Positions 32,567-40,175 of a DNA stretch of 64,000 bases are shown here, piece after piece; position 1 is the stretch's first letter, and each line of letters begins with the position of its first letter. Made by a program: the position numbers and the translations under genes. The notes under the pieces are model-generated. The model saw only the letters and a list, made by a program, of their open reading frames with translations. It was not told the origin of the DNA and did not search any database. Source of the DNA: Streptomyces kanamyceticus (GTDB lineage: Bacteria; Actinomycetota; Actinomycetes; Streptomycetales; Streptomycetaceae); assembly GCF_008704495.1 (NCBI RefSeq), contig NZ_CP023699.1:5332001-5396000 (forward strand), given 5' to 3'.

Positions 32567-32653
32567 TCAGTTGCTCGCGTCCACTGTGTTGGTTCTGAAA
32601 CCACGAACAACCCCGCATAAGGTCACGTGCGGTGCGGTTGACAGTTTCATAGT

Positions 32654-32772
32654 GTTTCGGTGGTCATAGCATGAGGGAAACGCCCGGTTACATTCCGAAC
32701 CCGGAAGCTAAGCCTCATAGCGCCGATGGTACTGCAGGGGGGACCCTGTGGGAGAGTAGGACGCCGCCGAAC
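32654..32772 (+). rRNA. rrf: 5S ribosomal RNA
   Basis: The gene starts GTTTCGGTGGTCATAGC and includes the conserved CCCGGTTACATTCCGAACCC and GGGAGAGTAGGACGCCGCCG segments. The length is about 119 bases. It follows 23S by 87 bases and precedes the operon terminator. Confidence 0.97.
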
Positions 32773-32780
32773 TCATTGTA

Positions 32781-32817
32781 GAGAAAACCCCCGCACCATT
32801 CGGTGCGGGGGTTTTCT
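32781..32817. terminator. rRNA operon terminator, bidirectional
   Basis: CCCCCGCACC (32788-32797) pairs with GGTGCGGGGG (32802-32811) around ATTC. AAAA/TTTT and two further pairs extend the stem to about 16 bp, with a T run on the right. The convergent response regulator gene stops at 32831, so the same stem has an A/T-flanked form for both directions. Confidence 0.92.
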
Positions 32818-32830
32818 GCGTTCCGGACCC

Positions 32831-33499
32831 TTATGACGGGCTCACCAGCTTCGTGTCGTAAGCCAGAATGACCGCCTGCACCCTGTCCCGCGCCCCCGTC
32901 TTCGCGAGTATGCGGCCCACGTGCGTCTTCACCGTGGATTCCGCGAGATACAACCGGTCCGCGATCTCCGTGTTCGTCCAGCCCTGGCCGATGACCGTCA
33001 GGATTTCCCGTTCGCGATCCGTGAGCGACGCGATGCGCGGGTCCTCGGAAGGATCGGCAGGGGTGGCCGATGTGGGCAGGTGATCGCCGTACGCGTCGAG
33101 GAGTCGGCGGGTCAGGCTCGGGGCCACCACCGCGTCTCCCGACGCGACCGCGCGGATTCCGGAGAGGAGGTCCTCGGGGAGCGCGTCCTTGATGAGGAAG
33201 CCGGACGCCCCGGCGCGCAGCCCCGCGTACGCGTATTCGTCGAGGTCGAACGTCGTGAGGATCAGTACGCGCGTGCGGTCGCCCGCCGCGACGATGCGGC
33301 GGGTGGCCTCGATGCCGTCGAGGCCCGGCATGCGGATGTCCATCAGGACGACGTCCGGGTGGAGTTCGGCGGTCATGCGGACCGCCTCGCTGCCGTTGCC
33401 CGCCTCGCCCGCGACCGTCATGTCGTCCTGGCTCTCCAGGAGCATGCGGAAGCCGAAGCGCTGCATGGGCTGGTCGTCGACGATGAGCACGGTGGTCAC
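32831..33499 (-). CDS. NarL/LuxR-type response regulator
   Basis: The 222-residue protein has a receiver domain with the acidic pair in VLIVDDQPMQRFGF, the phospho-acceptor Asp in VVLMDIRMPGLDG (near residue 54) and the conserved Lys in GFLIKDALPEDLL. A C-terminal LuxR helix-turn-helix follows (LTDREREILTVIGQGWTNTEIA). It is the partner of the overlapping histidine kinase (4-base overlap) and the last gene of a four-gene operon with an ABC transporter. It therefore probably controls that transporter or a related stress response. Its stop lies 14 bases from the rRNA terminator. Confidence 0.92.
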   Translation of the reverse strand: MTTVLIVDDQPMQRFGFRMLLESQDDMTVAGEAGNGSEAVRMTAELHPDVVLMDIRMPGLDGIEATRRIVAAGDRTRVLILTTFDLDEYAYAGLRAGASGFLIKDALPEDLLSGIRAVASGDAVVAPSLTRRLLDAYGDHLPTSATPADPSEDPRIASLTDREREILTVIGQGWTNTEIADRLYLAESTVKTHVGRILAKTGARDRVQAVILAYDTKLVSPS

Positions 33500-34827
33500 G
33501 GTGTCTGGCTGTCCTTCGGGATTGAGGAAGGGAGGGGGAGGTGCAGGTGGACCCGCCAGCCGCCCGGTGGGCGGGGGAGCGGGCCGGCCTCAAGTGTGCC
33601 GTCGTACAACGAAGTTCGCTCGCGCATTCCGGTCAGGCCGCGGCCGCTTCCCGTGCCCTCCGCGCGGGTGCCTGGGGCGCCGGTGTCCGTGACGTCGACG
33701 GTCACGCCGTCCGGGGCGTAGGCGACGTCGACGGTGGCCGTGGCGTCCGGGCCGCCGTGCTTGAGGGTGTTGGTGAGGGCTTCCTGGATCACGCGGTAGA
33801 CGGCGAGTTGGCGGCCCGCGGGGACGGGTTCGGGGTTGCCGCGCACCGTGGAGCGTACGGGGAGGCCCGCGGCGCGTACGCCATCGATGAGCTGGTCCAG
33901 GTCGGACAGGGCGGGCTGCGGGGCGAGTTCGGCGGTGGCGGGGACGTCGTCGCTCAGGACGTCGAGGAGGCGGCGCAGTTCGGAGAGGGCCTGTCGGCTG
34001 GTGGTGCCGATGGCTTGGAGGGCCTGGGCGGCACGTTCGGGGGACTTGGCGGCCGCGTACGAACCGCCGTCCGCGAGGCCCGTGATGACCGAGAGGTTGT
34101 GGCCGATGATGTCGTGCATCTCGCGGGCGATGCGGGTGCGTTCGGCGGCCGTGGCGAGCCGGGCCTGCTGGTCGCGTTCGACTTCGAGGCGCTGGGCGCG
34201 TTCGACGAGGGCTCCCGTGTAGTCCTGGCGTGAGCGCACCGCGATGCCGAAGAGCGCGACGAGGGACGACGCCCAGAGGTAGGGGATGACCTGCGCGTCC
34301 CAGCTGTCCTCGGGGAAGCGGACGGCGCCCACGACGAGCGGCAGCGTCATCATGGCGCCCGCTGTGCCCAGGGTCTTCAGGGGGAGCCGCAGGGCGATGC
34401 CGAACAGGACGATCAGTTGGAGCAGCGCGGCCTGCAGCATCGCGCCGGACGCGCTGTTGACGACGCCGACGGCCGACATGAAGGCGAGGACCGCCAGGGG
34501 GTGGCGGCGTCGCCAGAGGAGCGGCAGGGAGAGGCCGAGGCTCATCGCGATGACCAGCGGCTCGGGGACGCCGGGGTCGGGGGCGACGGTGCGCCAGCCG
34601 TCGCTCGTGTAGTCGGTGCTGGCGAGGATCACGTAGAAGCCGGTCAGCAGCAGGTCCCAGACCAGCGGGCGGCGCCGGTCGAAGGCGCGCACCCGTTGGG
34701 CGAGGCGCTGGACGTAGGGGGCGAGGGGCTGGGGACCGGGGCGGTCCGGGTCGCGGTCCCCGTTGCCTTGGTCCCGGTCCCCGTTGCCCTGGGGCTCCAC
34801 CGTCGACGTCGGCCGCATATCGGTCAC
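33496..34827 (-). CDS. Sensor histidine kinase (HisKA_3 type)
   Basis: The protein of about 443 residues has four to six membrane helices in the N-terminal half (VWDLLLTGFYVILAST and following) and a coiled region (RAQRLEVERDQQARLA). A HisKA_3 dimerisation helix with the phospho-accepting His is in TRIAREMHDIIGHNLSVI, and a HATPase domain follows (VIQEALTNTLKHG, GRGLTGMRER). GTG 34827 follows GAGG by about 9 bases. ATG 34818 and an upstream GTG 34896 are alternatives, and the latter would add a YED-repeat segment (AVYEDRALYGDQAVYEDDA). Its 3' end overlaps the response regulator by 4 bases. It is typical of kinase/regulator pairs tied to ABC exporters. Confidence 0.88.
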   Translation of the reverse strand: MTDMRPTSTVEPQGNGDRDQGNGDRDPDRPGPQPLAPYVQRLAQRVRAFDRRRPLVWDLLLTGFYVILASTDYTSDGWRTVAPDPGVPEPLVIAMSLGLSLPLLWRRRHPLAVLAFMSAVGVVNSASGAMLQAALLQLIVLFGIALRLPLKTLGTAGAMMTLPLVVGAVRFPEDSWDAQVIPYLWASSLVALFGIAVRSRQDYTGALVERAQRLEVERDQQARLATAAERTRIAREMHDIIGHNLSVITGLADGGSYAAAKSPERAAQALQAIGTTSRQALSELRRLLDVLSDDVPATAELAPQPALSDLDQLIDGVRAAGLPVRSTVRGNPEPVPAGRQLAVYRVIQEALTNTLKHGGPDATATVDVAYAPDGVTVDVTDTGAPGTRAEGTGSGRGLTGMRERTSLYDGTLEAGPLPRPPGGWRVHLHLPLPSSIPKDSQTP

Positions 34828-34902
34828 TGCGTCATCCTCGTACACCGCCTGATCTCCGTACAGAGCCCGATCTTCGTACACAGCATTGCCTCGCACACGG
34901 GT

Positions 34903-35703
34903 TCAGACGTCGCGCCGCTTGAGGAGGACCGATGCCGCCGCGATGAGGGCCGCGCTCCACAGTGCGAGGGTGAGCAGGGCGGTGCCGGGCGCGATGGTGT
35001 CCTCGACGCGGGCCACCGAGCCGAGGGAGCTCGCGGCCTGGGCCGGGAGGTACCTGACCGCGGTGTCGACGAAGCCGAAGGGCAGCATCTTCAGGACCTC
35101 GGGCAGGATCAGTACGGCGGCGATGAACGCCCCGATGGCGCCGGGCACCGAGCGCAGCAGCGCGCCGAGGCCGAGGGCGATCAGGCTCAGCAGGGTGATG
35201 GCCGCGGCGCTGCCCGCGAGGGCGCCCATGACGCCGGAGTCGGCGAGGGACAGCTTCTTGTCGGTGTCGGAGAGCCAGATCTGGGCGATGAGGAACGTGC
35301 CGACGTTCGTCACGAGGGTGGCCGCGAACGCGACGCCCGCGAACACCGCGGCCTTGGACCACAGGACGGGCAGCCGGTGCGGTACGGCGGTGAGCGAGGC
35401 GCGGATCATGCCCGTCGAGTACTCGCCCGCGATGACGAGGATGCCGAGGACGGCGAGGCAGATCTGCGAGAGCTGGGTGCCGAAGAGGACGAAGACGACC
35501 GTGTCGATCTCGGCGTCGTCCCCGTCGTAGGTGGCGCCCATCATGATGCCGACGGCGAGGACCAGGGCGGTCGCGGTGAGCAGGGTGATCCAGGTGGAGC
35601 GGAGCGTCCACAGCTTGTGCCACTCGGAGCGCAGGATGCCCTTGGTGGTGAGGCGGTAGGGGGCGGGGGCCGTGGGGGCGGGGACGGTCTGGAGGGTGCT
35701 CAT
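34903..35703 (-). CDS. ABC transporter permease
   Basis: The 266-residue protein has six hydrophobic segments (for example WITLLTATALVLAVGIMMG, ICLAVLGILVIAGEYSTG and TALLTLALWSAALIAAASVLL). The motif EYSTGMIRASL resembles ABC-2 type permeases of antibiotic-exporter systems. The ATG at 35703 overlaps the ATPase stop codon by 4 bases (ATGA), and the kinase gene follows after a short gap. It acts with the ATPase to move an unknown compound, possibly a drug or peptide. Confidence 0.85.
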   Translation of the reverse strand: MSTLQTVPAPTAPAPYRLTTKGILRSEWHKLWTLRSTWITLLTATALVLAVGIMMGATYDGDDAEIDTVVFVLFGTQLSQICLAVLGILVIAGEYSTGMIRASLTAVPHRLPVLWSKAAVFAGVAFAATLVTNVGTFLIAQIWLSDTDKKLSLADSGVMGALAGSAAAITLLSLIALGLGALLRSVPGAIGAFIAAVLILPEVLKMLPFGFVDTAVRYLPAQAASSLGSVARVEDTIAPGTALLTLALWSAALIAAASVLLKRRDV

Positions 35704-36635
35704 GCCGCTGCTCCTTCGGGCTGCGCGAGTGACGGGGTGGCGACGTATTCGACGGAGTCCCGGGTGAGGTCCATGAACGCCTGCTCCAACGACGCGTTCT
35801 GCGGGGTGAGTTCGAAGAGCGGGATGCCGCGGGCCGCCGCGGTGCGGCCGATGTGTTCGGCGTCCGTGCCGTGTACGTCGAGGACGCCGGGGTCGTCGCA
35901 GGTGATGCGTACGCCGGGGCCGGTGAGCAGTTCGGTGAGGAGTCCGGCCTCGGGGGTGACGACCTTGACGGATCCGGTGCCCGATTCGCGGACGAAGCGT
36001 TCGACGGTGGTGTCGGCGAGGAGTCTGCCGCGGCCGATGATGATCAGGTGCTCGGCGGTGAGGGCCATCTCGCTCATCAGGTGGGAGGAGACGAGGATCG
36101 TACGGCCTTGTGCGGCAAGGGACTTGAGGAGGTTGCGGATCCACAGGACGCCCTCGGGGTCGAGGCCGTTGACCGGCTCGTCGAGGATGACGGTGGCGGG
36201 GTCGCCGATCAGCGCGGCCGCGATGCCGAGGCGCTGGCCCATGCCGAGCGAGAAGCCCTTCACGCGCTTGCGGGCCACCTCGTGGATGCCGACGAGGTCG
36301 AGGACCTCCTCGACGCGCTTCTTGGGGATCGAGTGGGTGTGGGCCAGCGCCATGAGGTGGTGGTACGCGGAGCGGCCCGGGTGGACGGAGCGGGCTTCGA
36401 GGAGCGCGCCCACCTCGTGGAGGGGCGCGGGGTGCGCCGCGTAGGAGCGGCCGCCGACGGTGGCGCGGCCGCGGGTGGGGGCGTCGAGGCCGAGGAGCAT
36501 CCGCATGGTGGTGGACTTGCCCGCGCCGTTGGGGCCGAGGAAGCCGGTGACGGTGCCCGGGTGGACCTCGAAGCCGAGGTCCTCGACGACGGTCTTGCCG
36601 CCGTAGCGTTTGGTCAGTTCGTGAGCCCTAATCAT
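35700..36635 (-). CDS. ABC transporter ATP-binding protein
   Basis: The 311-residue protein has Walker A GPNGAGKST near residue 34, the signature motif FSLGMGQR near 128 and Walker B VILDEPVNGLDPEG near 150, followed by SSHLMSEM (H-loop). The C-terminal 90 residues are of the DrrA/BcrA-type regulatory kind. AGGA lies 8 bases before the ATG at 36635. It is the first gene of the four-gene operon ATPase-permease-kinase-regulator, an arrangement common in drug-resistance and cell-envelope stress systems. Confidence 0.9.
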   Translation of the reverse strand: MIRAHELTKRYGGKTVVEDLGFEVHPGTVTGFLGPNGAGKSTTMRMLLGLDAPTRGRATVGGRSYAAHPAPLHEVGALLEARSVHPGRSAYHHLMALAHTHSIPKKRVEEVLDLVGIHEVARKRVKGFSLGMGQRLGIAAALIGDPATVILDEPVNGLDPEGVLWIRNLLKSLAAQGRTILVSSHLMSEMALTAEHLIIIGRGRLLADTTVERFVRESGTGSVKVVTPEAGLLTELLTGPGVRITCDDPGVLDVHGTDAEHIGRTAAARGIPLFELTPQNASLEQAFMDLTRDSVEYVATPSLAQPEGAAA

Positions 36636-36741
36636 GTCGTCGATCCTGCTGCGGGCGGCGGCGCGGATCGTCGGACCGGGGGCGGGAGGCGGGCGGCGGG
36701 GGTAGTACCGGGGTACGACGGCGACCCTGATCCGAGACCCC

Positions 36742-37689
36742 TCAGAGGTCCGGTTCCGCCCGCGCGATCAGATAGCCGAGCTGGGCCCGGGAGCGTGACC
36801 CCAAGTCCCGCGAGATCGCGGCCACATGGCCCGCGACCGTGCGCCTCGACACCCCGAGGCGGCGGGCGATCGCGTCGTCCGTGAGGCCGGAGACGAGGAG
36901 CTTCATGACCGCGCGGCGGACCTCGTCGACGATCAGCGGTTCACGGGTGCGGGCGGCGGCCGACTCCGTCACGGGCCTGGCCCGCTCCCACGCGTCCTCG
37001 AACTCGGCGGCGAGGTGCGCCACGACGGCGGGGTGCCGGATCTCGACGGCGCCCTGGTCGACGAGGTAGGCGACGGACCTGTCGCACAGGATCAGGCGGC
37101 CGGTCAGCTGGTGCAGGGTGCGTACCCGGCCGCCGGACCGCTCGATGTCCTGGAGGTGCCGCCACCGCGCGGCGTGGGTGCGGGCCGCGTGCGGGTACAG
37201 GGCGCGGTGGGTGACGCCGGGCGGGACGGCGGTCTCGCTAGTCGGCTGGACGGTCAGCAGTTCGGTGCGGCAGCCGCGCACGGCCTGTTCCAGGAGCGCG
37301 GGGACGGCGTCCGCGCCGTCGACGACGGTCAGCCAGTCCTGGGACTCGCGCCGCGCGGCGCGGTAGATGGCGTGGACCGGCGAGAACCCGGAGCCGATGG
37401 ACCGCAGCCGTTCCTGCTGGGCGTCGAGGAGGTCCCGCACCGGTTGCAGGAGCTCGGACTCCGCGACGTTGGGCGACACGGGCACGAGGACCTCGGGGTC
37501 GTCCGGGGGCGGCGTGAGGAGACCCAGGCGTACGAGGCAGTGGGGCGCTGTCGCGCGCGGCAGGCAGCCCTTGACGACCGCGGCGCGGTACCGGCTCAGC
37601 CCTTCGGCGCAGGGGGCTTCCGCGGTGTCGGTGCAGTGGCAGCCGGTGGCGGGGCTGCCGGTCGCGGGACCCTGTGCGTCATCGTGCAT
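36742..37689 (-). CDS. LuxR-type HTH regulator with Cys-rich N-terminus
   Basis: The 315-residue protein ends with a LuxR-type helix-turn-helix (LLVSGLTDDAIARRLGVSRR, then TVAGHVAAISRDLGSRSRAQ). The middle part resembles the PLD/TrmB-like sensor of Streptomyces LuxR regulators (GCRTELLTVQPTSETAVPPG and SVAYLVDQGAVEIRHPAVVA). The N-terminal 65 residues hold five Cys residues, and the first three (GCHCTDTAEAPC) fall within 12 residues. The ATG at 37689 is used although no good ribosome site precedes it, and it is divergent from the SDR gene. There is no receiver domain, so it is not a classic two-component regulator. Confidence 0.78.
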   Translation of the reverse strand: MHDDAQGPATGSPATGCHCTDTAEAPCAEGLSRYRAAVVKGCLPRATAPHCLVRLGLLTPPPDDPEVLVPVSPNVAESELLQPVRDLLDAQQERLRSIGSGFSPVHAIYRAARRESQDWLTVVDGADAVPALLEQAVRGCRTELLTVQPTSETAVPPGVTHRALYPHAARTHAARWRHLQDIERSGGRVRTLHQLTGRLILCDRSVAYLVDQGAVEIRHPAVVAHLAAEFEDAWERARPVTESAAARTREPLIVDEVRRAVMKLLVSGLTDDAIARRLGVSRRTVAGHVAAISRDLGSRSRAQLGYLIARAEPDL

Positions 37690-37792
37690 CGCACGATTAT
37701 GCACCGGTATTTCCAAGGCCTGGATGCCATGTCGCTGTGAGACTCGAACCCAGAAGGATTGACAGCTTGGGAATCGAAGGAATGTGGTTCGT

Positions 37793-38515
37793 GTGGATCT
37801 CTCCGGTAGCACCGTCGTCATCACCGGGGCGGGCGGCGGCATCGGCCTCGCCGCCGCCGAACTCGTCGCGCGGCGCGGCGCCCGCGTCGTACTCACCGAT
37901 CGCAGCGCGGACGTGGTGCGCCCGCACGCGGAGCGGATCGCCGAACTGACCGGCGCCGAGACCGAGTTCCGTGCGCTCGATGTCACCGACGGGGCGGCGG
38001 TGACGGAGGTCATGGGGTCGGTCGGCACCATCGATCACCTCCTCACCTGCGCGTCGGGGGCCGTGGTCGCGCCCTTCGAGGAGCTCGGCGAGGCGGCGGT
38101 GAGGCAGTTCTTCGAGGTGAAGTGGTGGGGGCAGTACCGCTGTCTGCGGGCGGCGCTGCCGTACATGGCGCGGGAGACCGGCTCCGTCACGCTCGTCTCG
38201 GGCTATCTGTACCGGAAGGCCGACCCCGGGTACTTCGCCTTCGCCGCGGTCAACGGCGCGGTCGAGGCCGCGGTGAAGTCCCTCGCCGTCGAGCTCGCGC
38301 CGCTGCGCGTCAACGCGGTCGCGCCGGGGCCGACCGATACGCACGCGCATCTGATGAGCCCCGAGGAGCACGCCGCCTACCGGGCGGAGGTCGGCGGGCG
38401 GCTGCCGGTCGGGCGGCCCGGGGCGGCGGAGGAGGTCGCGCACGCGGCGGCGTACCTGATGGAGAACACGTTCACCACGGGGACGACGCTGGATGTGGAT
38501 GGCGGGAAGCGCTGA
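37793..38515 (+). CDS. SDR-family protein lacking the catalytic lysine
   Basis: The 240-residue protein has the SDR dinucleotide motif TGAGGGIG near residue 11 and the C-terminal PGPTDT (near 179), so the fold is clear. The active site is degenerate. The YxxxK motif reads YFAFA (Ala for Lys, near 148-152), the usual NAG motif reads CASG, and the structural Asn region reads KWWGQ. It may bind a nucleotide without ordinary reductase chemistry. The GTG at 37793 has GAAGGA 11 bases upstream. GTG 37784 would be only 2 bases from it. It is divergent from the LuxR regulator, which may control it. Confidence 0.8.
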   Translation: MDLSGSTVVITGAGGGIGLAAAELVARRGARVVLTDRSADVVRPHAERIAELTGAETEFRALDVTDGAAVTEVMGSVGTIDHLLTCASGAVVAPFEELGEAAVRQFFEVKWWGQYRCLRAALPYMARETGSVTLVSGYLYRKADPGYFAFAAVNGAVEAAVKSLAVELAPLRVNAVAPGPTDTHAHLMSPEEHAAYRAEVGGRLPVGRPGAAEEVAHAAAYLMENTFTTGTTLDVDGGKR

Positions 38516-38543
38516 ACTCTGCGTACTGGCTGAACACTGCGTA

Positions 38544-40175
38544 CTACGCGGGGAGTTCGCTGTCCGGCCAGCGTGTACGGCCCTGTTCCCGCGAGCGCAG
38601 CAGGGCCAGGGTCGGCAGGCCGCGGTCCGCCCCGGTGGTGAGCAGCTCCGGCAGCTGGGGCAGCGGGGCCACCGCCGCGACGTCGTCGAGGACGAGCGTC
38701 ACTGGTGGGTCGAGCCGACCGGAGGATGACCGTTCGGCCATGCGCCGGCCGTGCTCGACCACGCTGGAGGCGAGTGCCGTGAGCAGGGGCATGGCACCCG
38801 GGCCTTGGCGGGACTTGGGATCCTCGATCGCCTCACCCACCACAAAAAGCGTGCCCCCTTCATCGACGAAGGAATCCAGGGTGAGCGCATCAGTTCGGTT
38901 GGGGGTGCAGGACTCGCGGACGTGCACGGTGAAGAGGGCGGAGAGCGCGCGGGCGGTCAACTCCTGTGCCATGTCTCTGCGTTCGGCGTAGGCGGTGAGG
39001 ACCGCCTCCAGTTCACCGGCCGCTCCCGATGAGGCCTTGGGGTGCGTACGGAGGATGCGTACGGCCTCTTGGACCTGGGTGCCCTGGGACCAGCGGTGGA
39101 CGTGCTTCATGGGCTTGTCGCCGACCGCGGCCGCGTGCAGGAAGCTGCGCATCAGCGTCTCCGCGGTGTCCGCCACGGCGGTGTCCAGCTTGGCGCTCGG
39201 CCTTATCGGCGCGAGCAGGGCTGCCGCCCGGTGGGCCGCGGTGGTCTTGTCCTCGCAGCCCGCGGTGGGGGACCAGTGCATGCGGGCCGGGGTGTCGCAC
39301 AGGTGCGAGGGGTCGTAGAGGAGGACGGGGCCGAGCTTCGCCCGCGCGTCCTTCGTCTCCGCCCACAGGGTGGGGTCGGAGGTGATGATCAGGGCTGCGC
39401 CCTCGGCGTCCTGGATGGCCTGTAGCGCCAGCGGTCTGCGGGTCGCGGGGCTGCCTAGGACCAGGGGGGTACGGGGGGTGGGGACGGTCGGCACGGTCGG
39501 CGCGGGTGGCACGGGGCTGGTGTTCTCCGCGCCTCCGGCGCGGGTGTCGTCCGGCTTCTCGGTCGGGACCGGCTCCCTGCGCTCCACGCCTCCGGCGCGG
39601 GTGTCGTCGTGACTCCCGGTCGGGACCGGTTCCACGCGCTCCGCGCCTCCGGCGCGGGGTTCCCACCCGCCCACCCGTTCTGTCACCGGAGGCGTCGACG
39701 TCTCGAACCCCGCCCCTCCGGGGCGACCCACCGGCCCGCCCGTCCGCCCTGCCACCGGCGGCGCCGACGCCTCGGACCCCGCACCCCCGGCCCCCCGCGC
39801 CCTCCGCACCGCCCTCCACCGAGCCACCGTCCCCATGACGAAGATCGTCAGCACCACGAGGACCATCAGCTGCCCGATGAACAGGCCCCAGAACAAGCCG
39901 TACCCGGAGAGCTGACCCGGCGGTGTCTCCGGCCACGCGCCCGCCAAGTCGTGCGGCTGGCCCGCCAAATGGCGTACCGACAGGGGCGTATGACGGAAGG
40001 TCACATTCTCGGGCCAGGAGCCGTGGGCGAACCAGCCCGCGAGGCCCGTCGCGGACCAGACGAGGACCGTGGACCCGAGCAGGAAGCCGAGGAATCCCAC
40101 CAACACCCCGTCGGGAATGCCCCGGTCGGCCCGCTCCGGGACCCTGCGCCCGCCCCGCTCCCACTCATCCCGCAT
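38544..40175 (-). CDS. VirD4/TraG-like protein lacking Walker A, T4SS-like locus
   Basis: The 543-residue protein has two N-terminal membrane segments (GVLVGFLGFLLGSTVLVWSA and GLFIGQLMVLVVLTIFVMG), like coupling proteins. A variable region with 19-residue repeats follows, then a C-terminal ATPase-like part with SRQGPGAMPLLTALASSVVE and a Walker B-like VTLVLDDVAAVA. At the place where Walker A is expected the sequence is LGSPATRRPLAL, with no GKS/T, so ATP hydrolysis is doubtful. Its start overlaps the VirB4-like gene's stop by 11 bases (ATG inside the VirB4-like 3' end). It is the last gene of the operon. A TraG-like scaffold role is an inference. Confidence 0.7.
   Translation of the reverse strand: MRDEWERGGRRVPERADRGIPDGVLVGFLGFLLGSTVLVWSATGLAGWFAHGSWPENVTFRHTPLSVRHLAGQPHDLAGAWPETPPGQLSGYGLFWGLFIGQLMVLVVLTIFVMGTVARWRAVRRARGAGGAGSEASAPPVAGRTGGPVGRPGGAGFETSTPPVTERVGGWEPRAGGAERVEPVPTGSHDDTRAGGVERREPVPTEKPDDTRAGGAENTSPVPPAPTVPTVPTPRTPLVLGSPATRRPLALQAIQDAEGAALIITSDPTLWAETKDARAKLGPVLLYDPSHLCDTPARMHWSPTAGCEDKTTAAHRAAALLAPIRPSAKLDTAVADTAETLMRSFLHAAAVGDKPMKHVHRWSQGTQVQEAVRILRTHPKASSGAAGELEAVLTAYAERRDMAQELTARALSALFTVHVRESCTPNRTDALTLDSFVDEGGTLFVVGEAIEDPKSRQGPGAMPLLTALASSVVEHGRRMAERSSSGRLDPPVTLVLDDVAAVAPLPQLPELLTTGADRGLPTLALLRSREQGRTRWPDSELPA
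39531..39657. repeat. 57-bp in-frame tandem repeat in the VirD4-like gene
   Basis: The block GCCTCCGGCGCGG recurs at 39531, 39588 and 39645, an exact 57-base period, with high similarity between copies. It encodes 19-residue units (RAGGxERxEPVPTxxxDDT) in the linker between membrane and ATPase parts. Confidence 0.85.
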
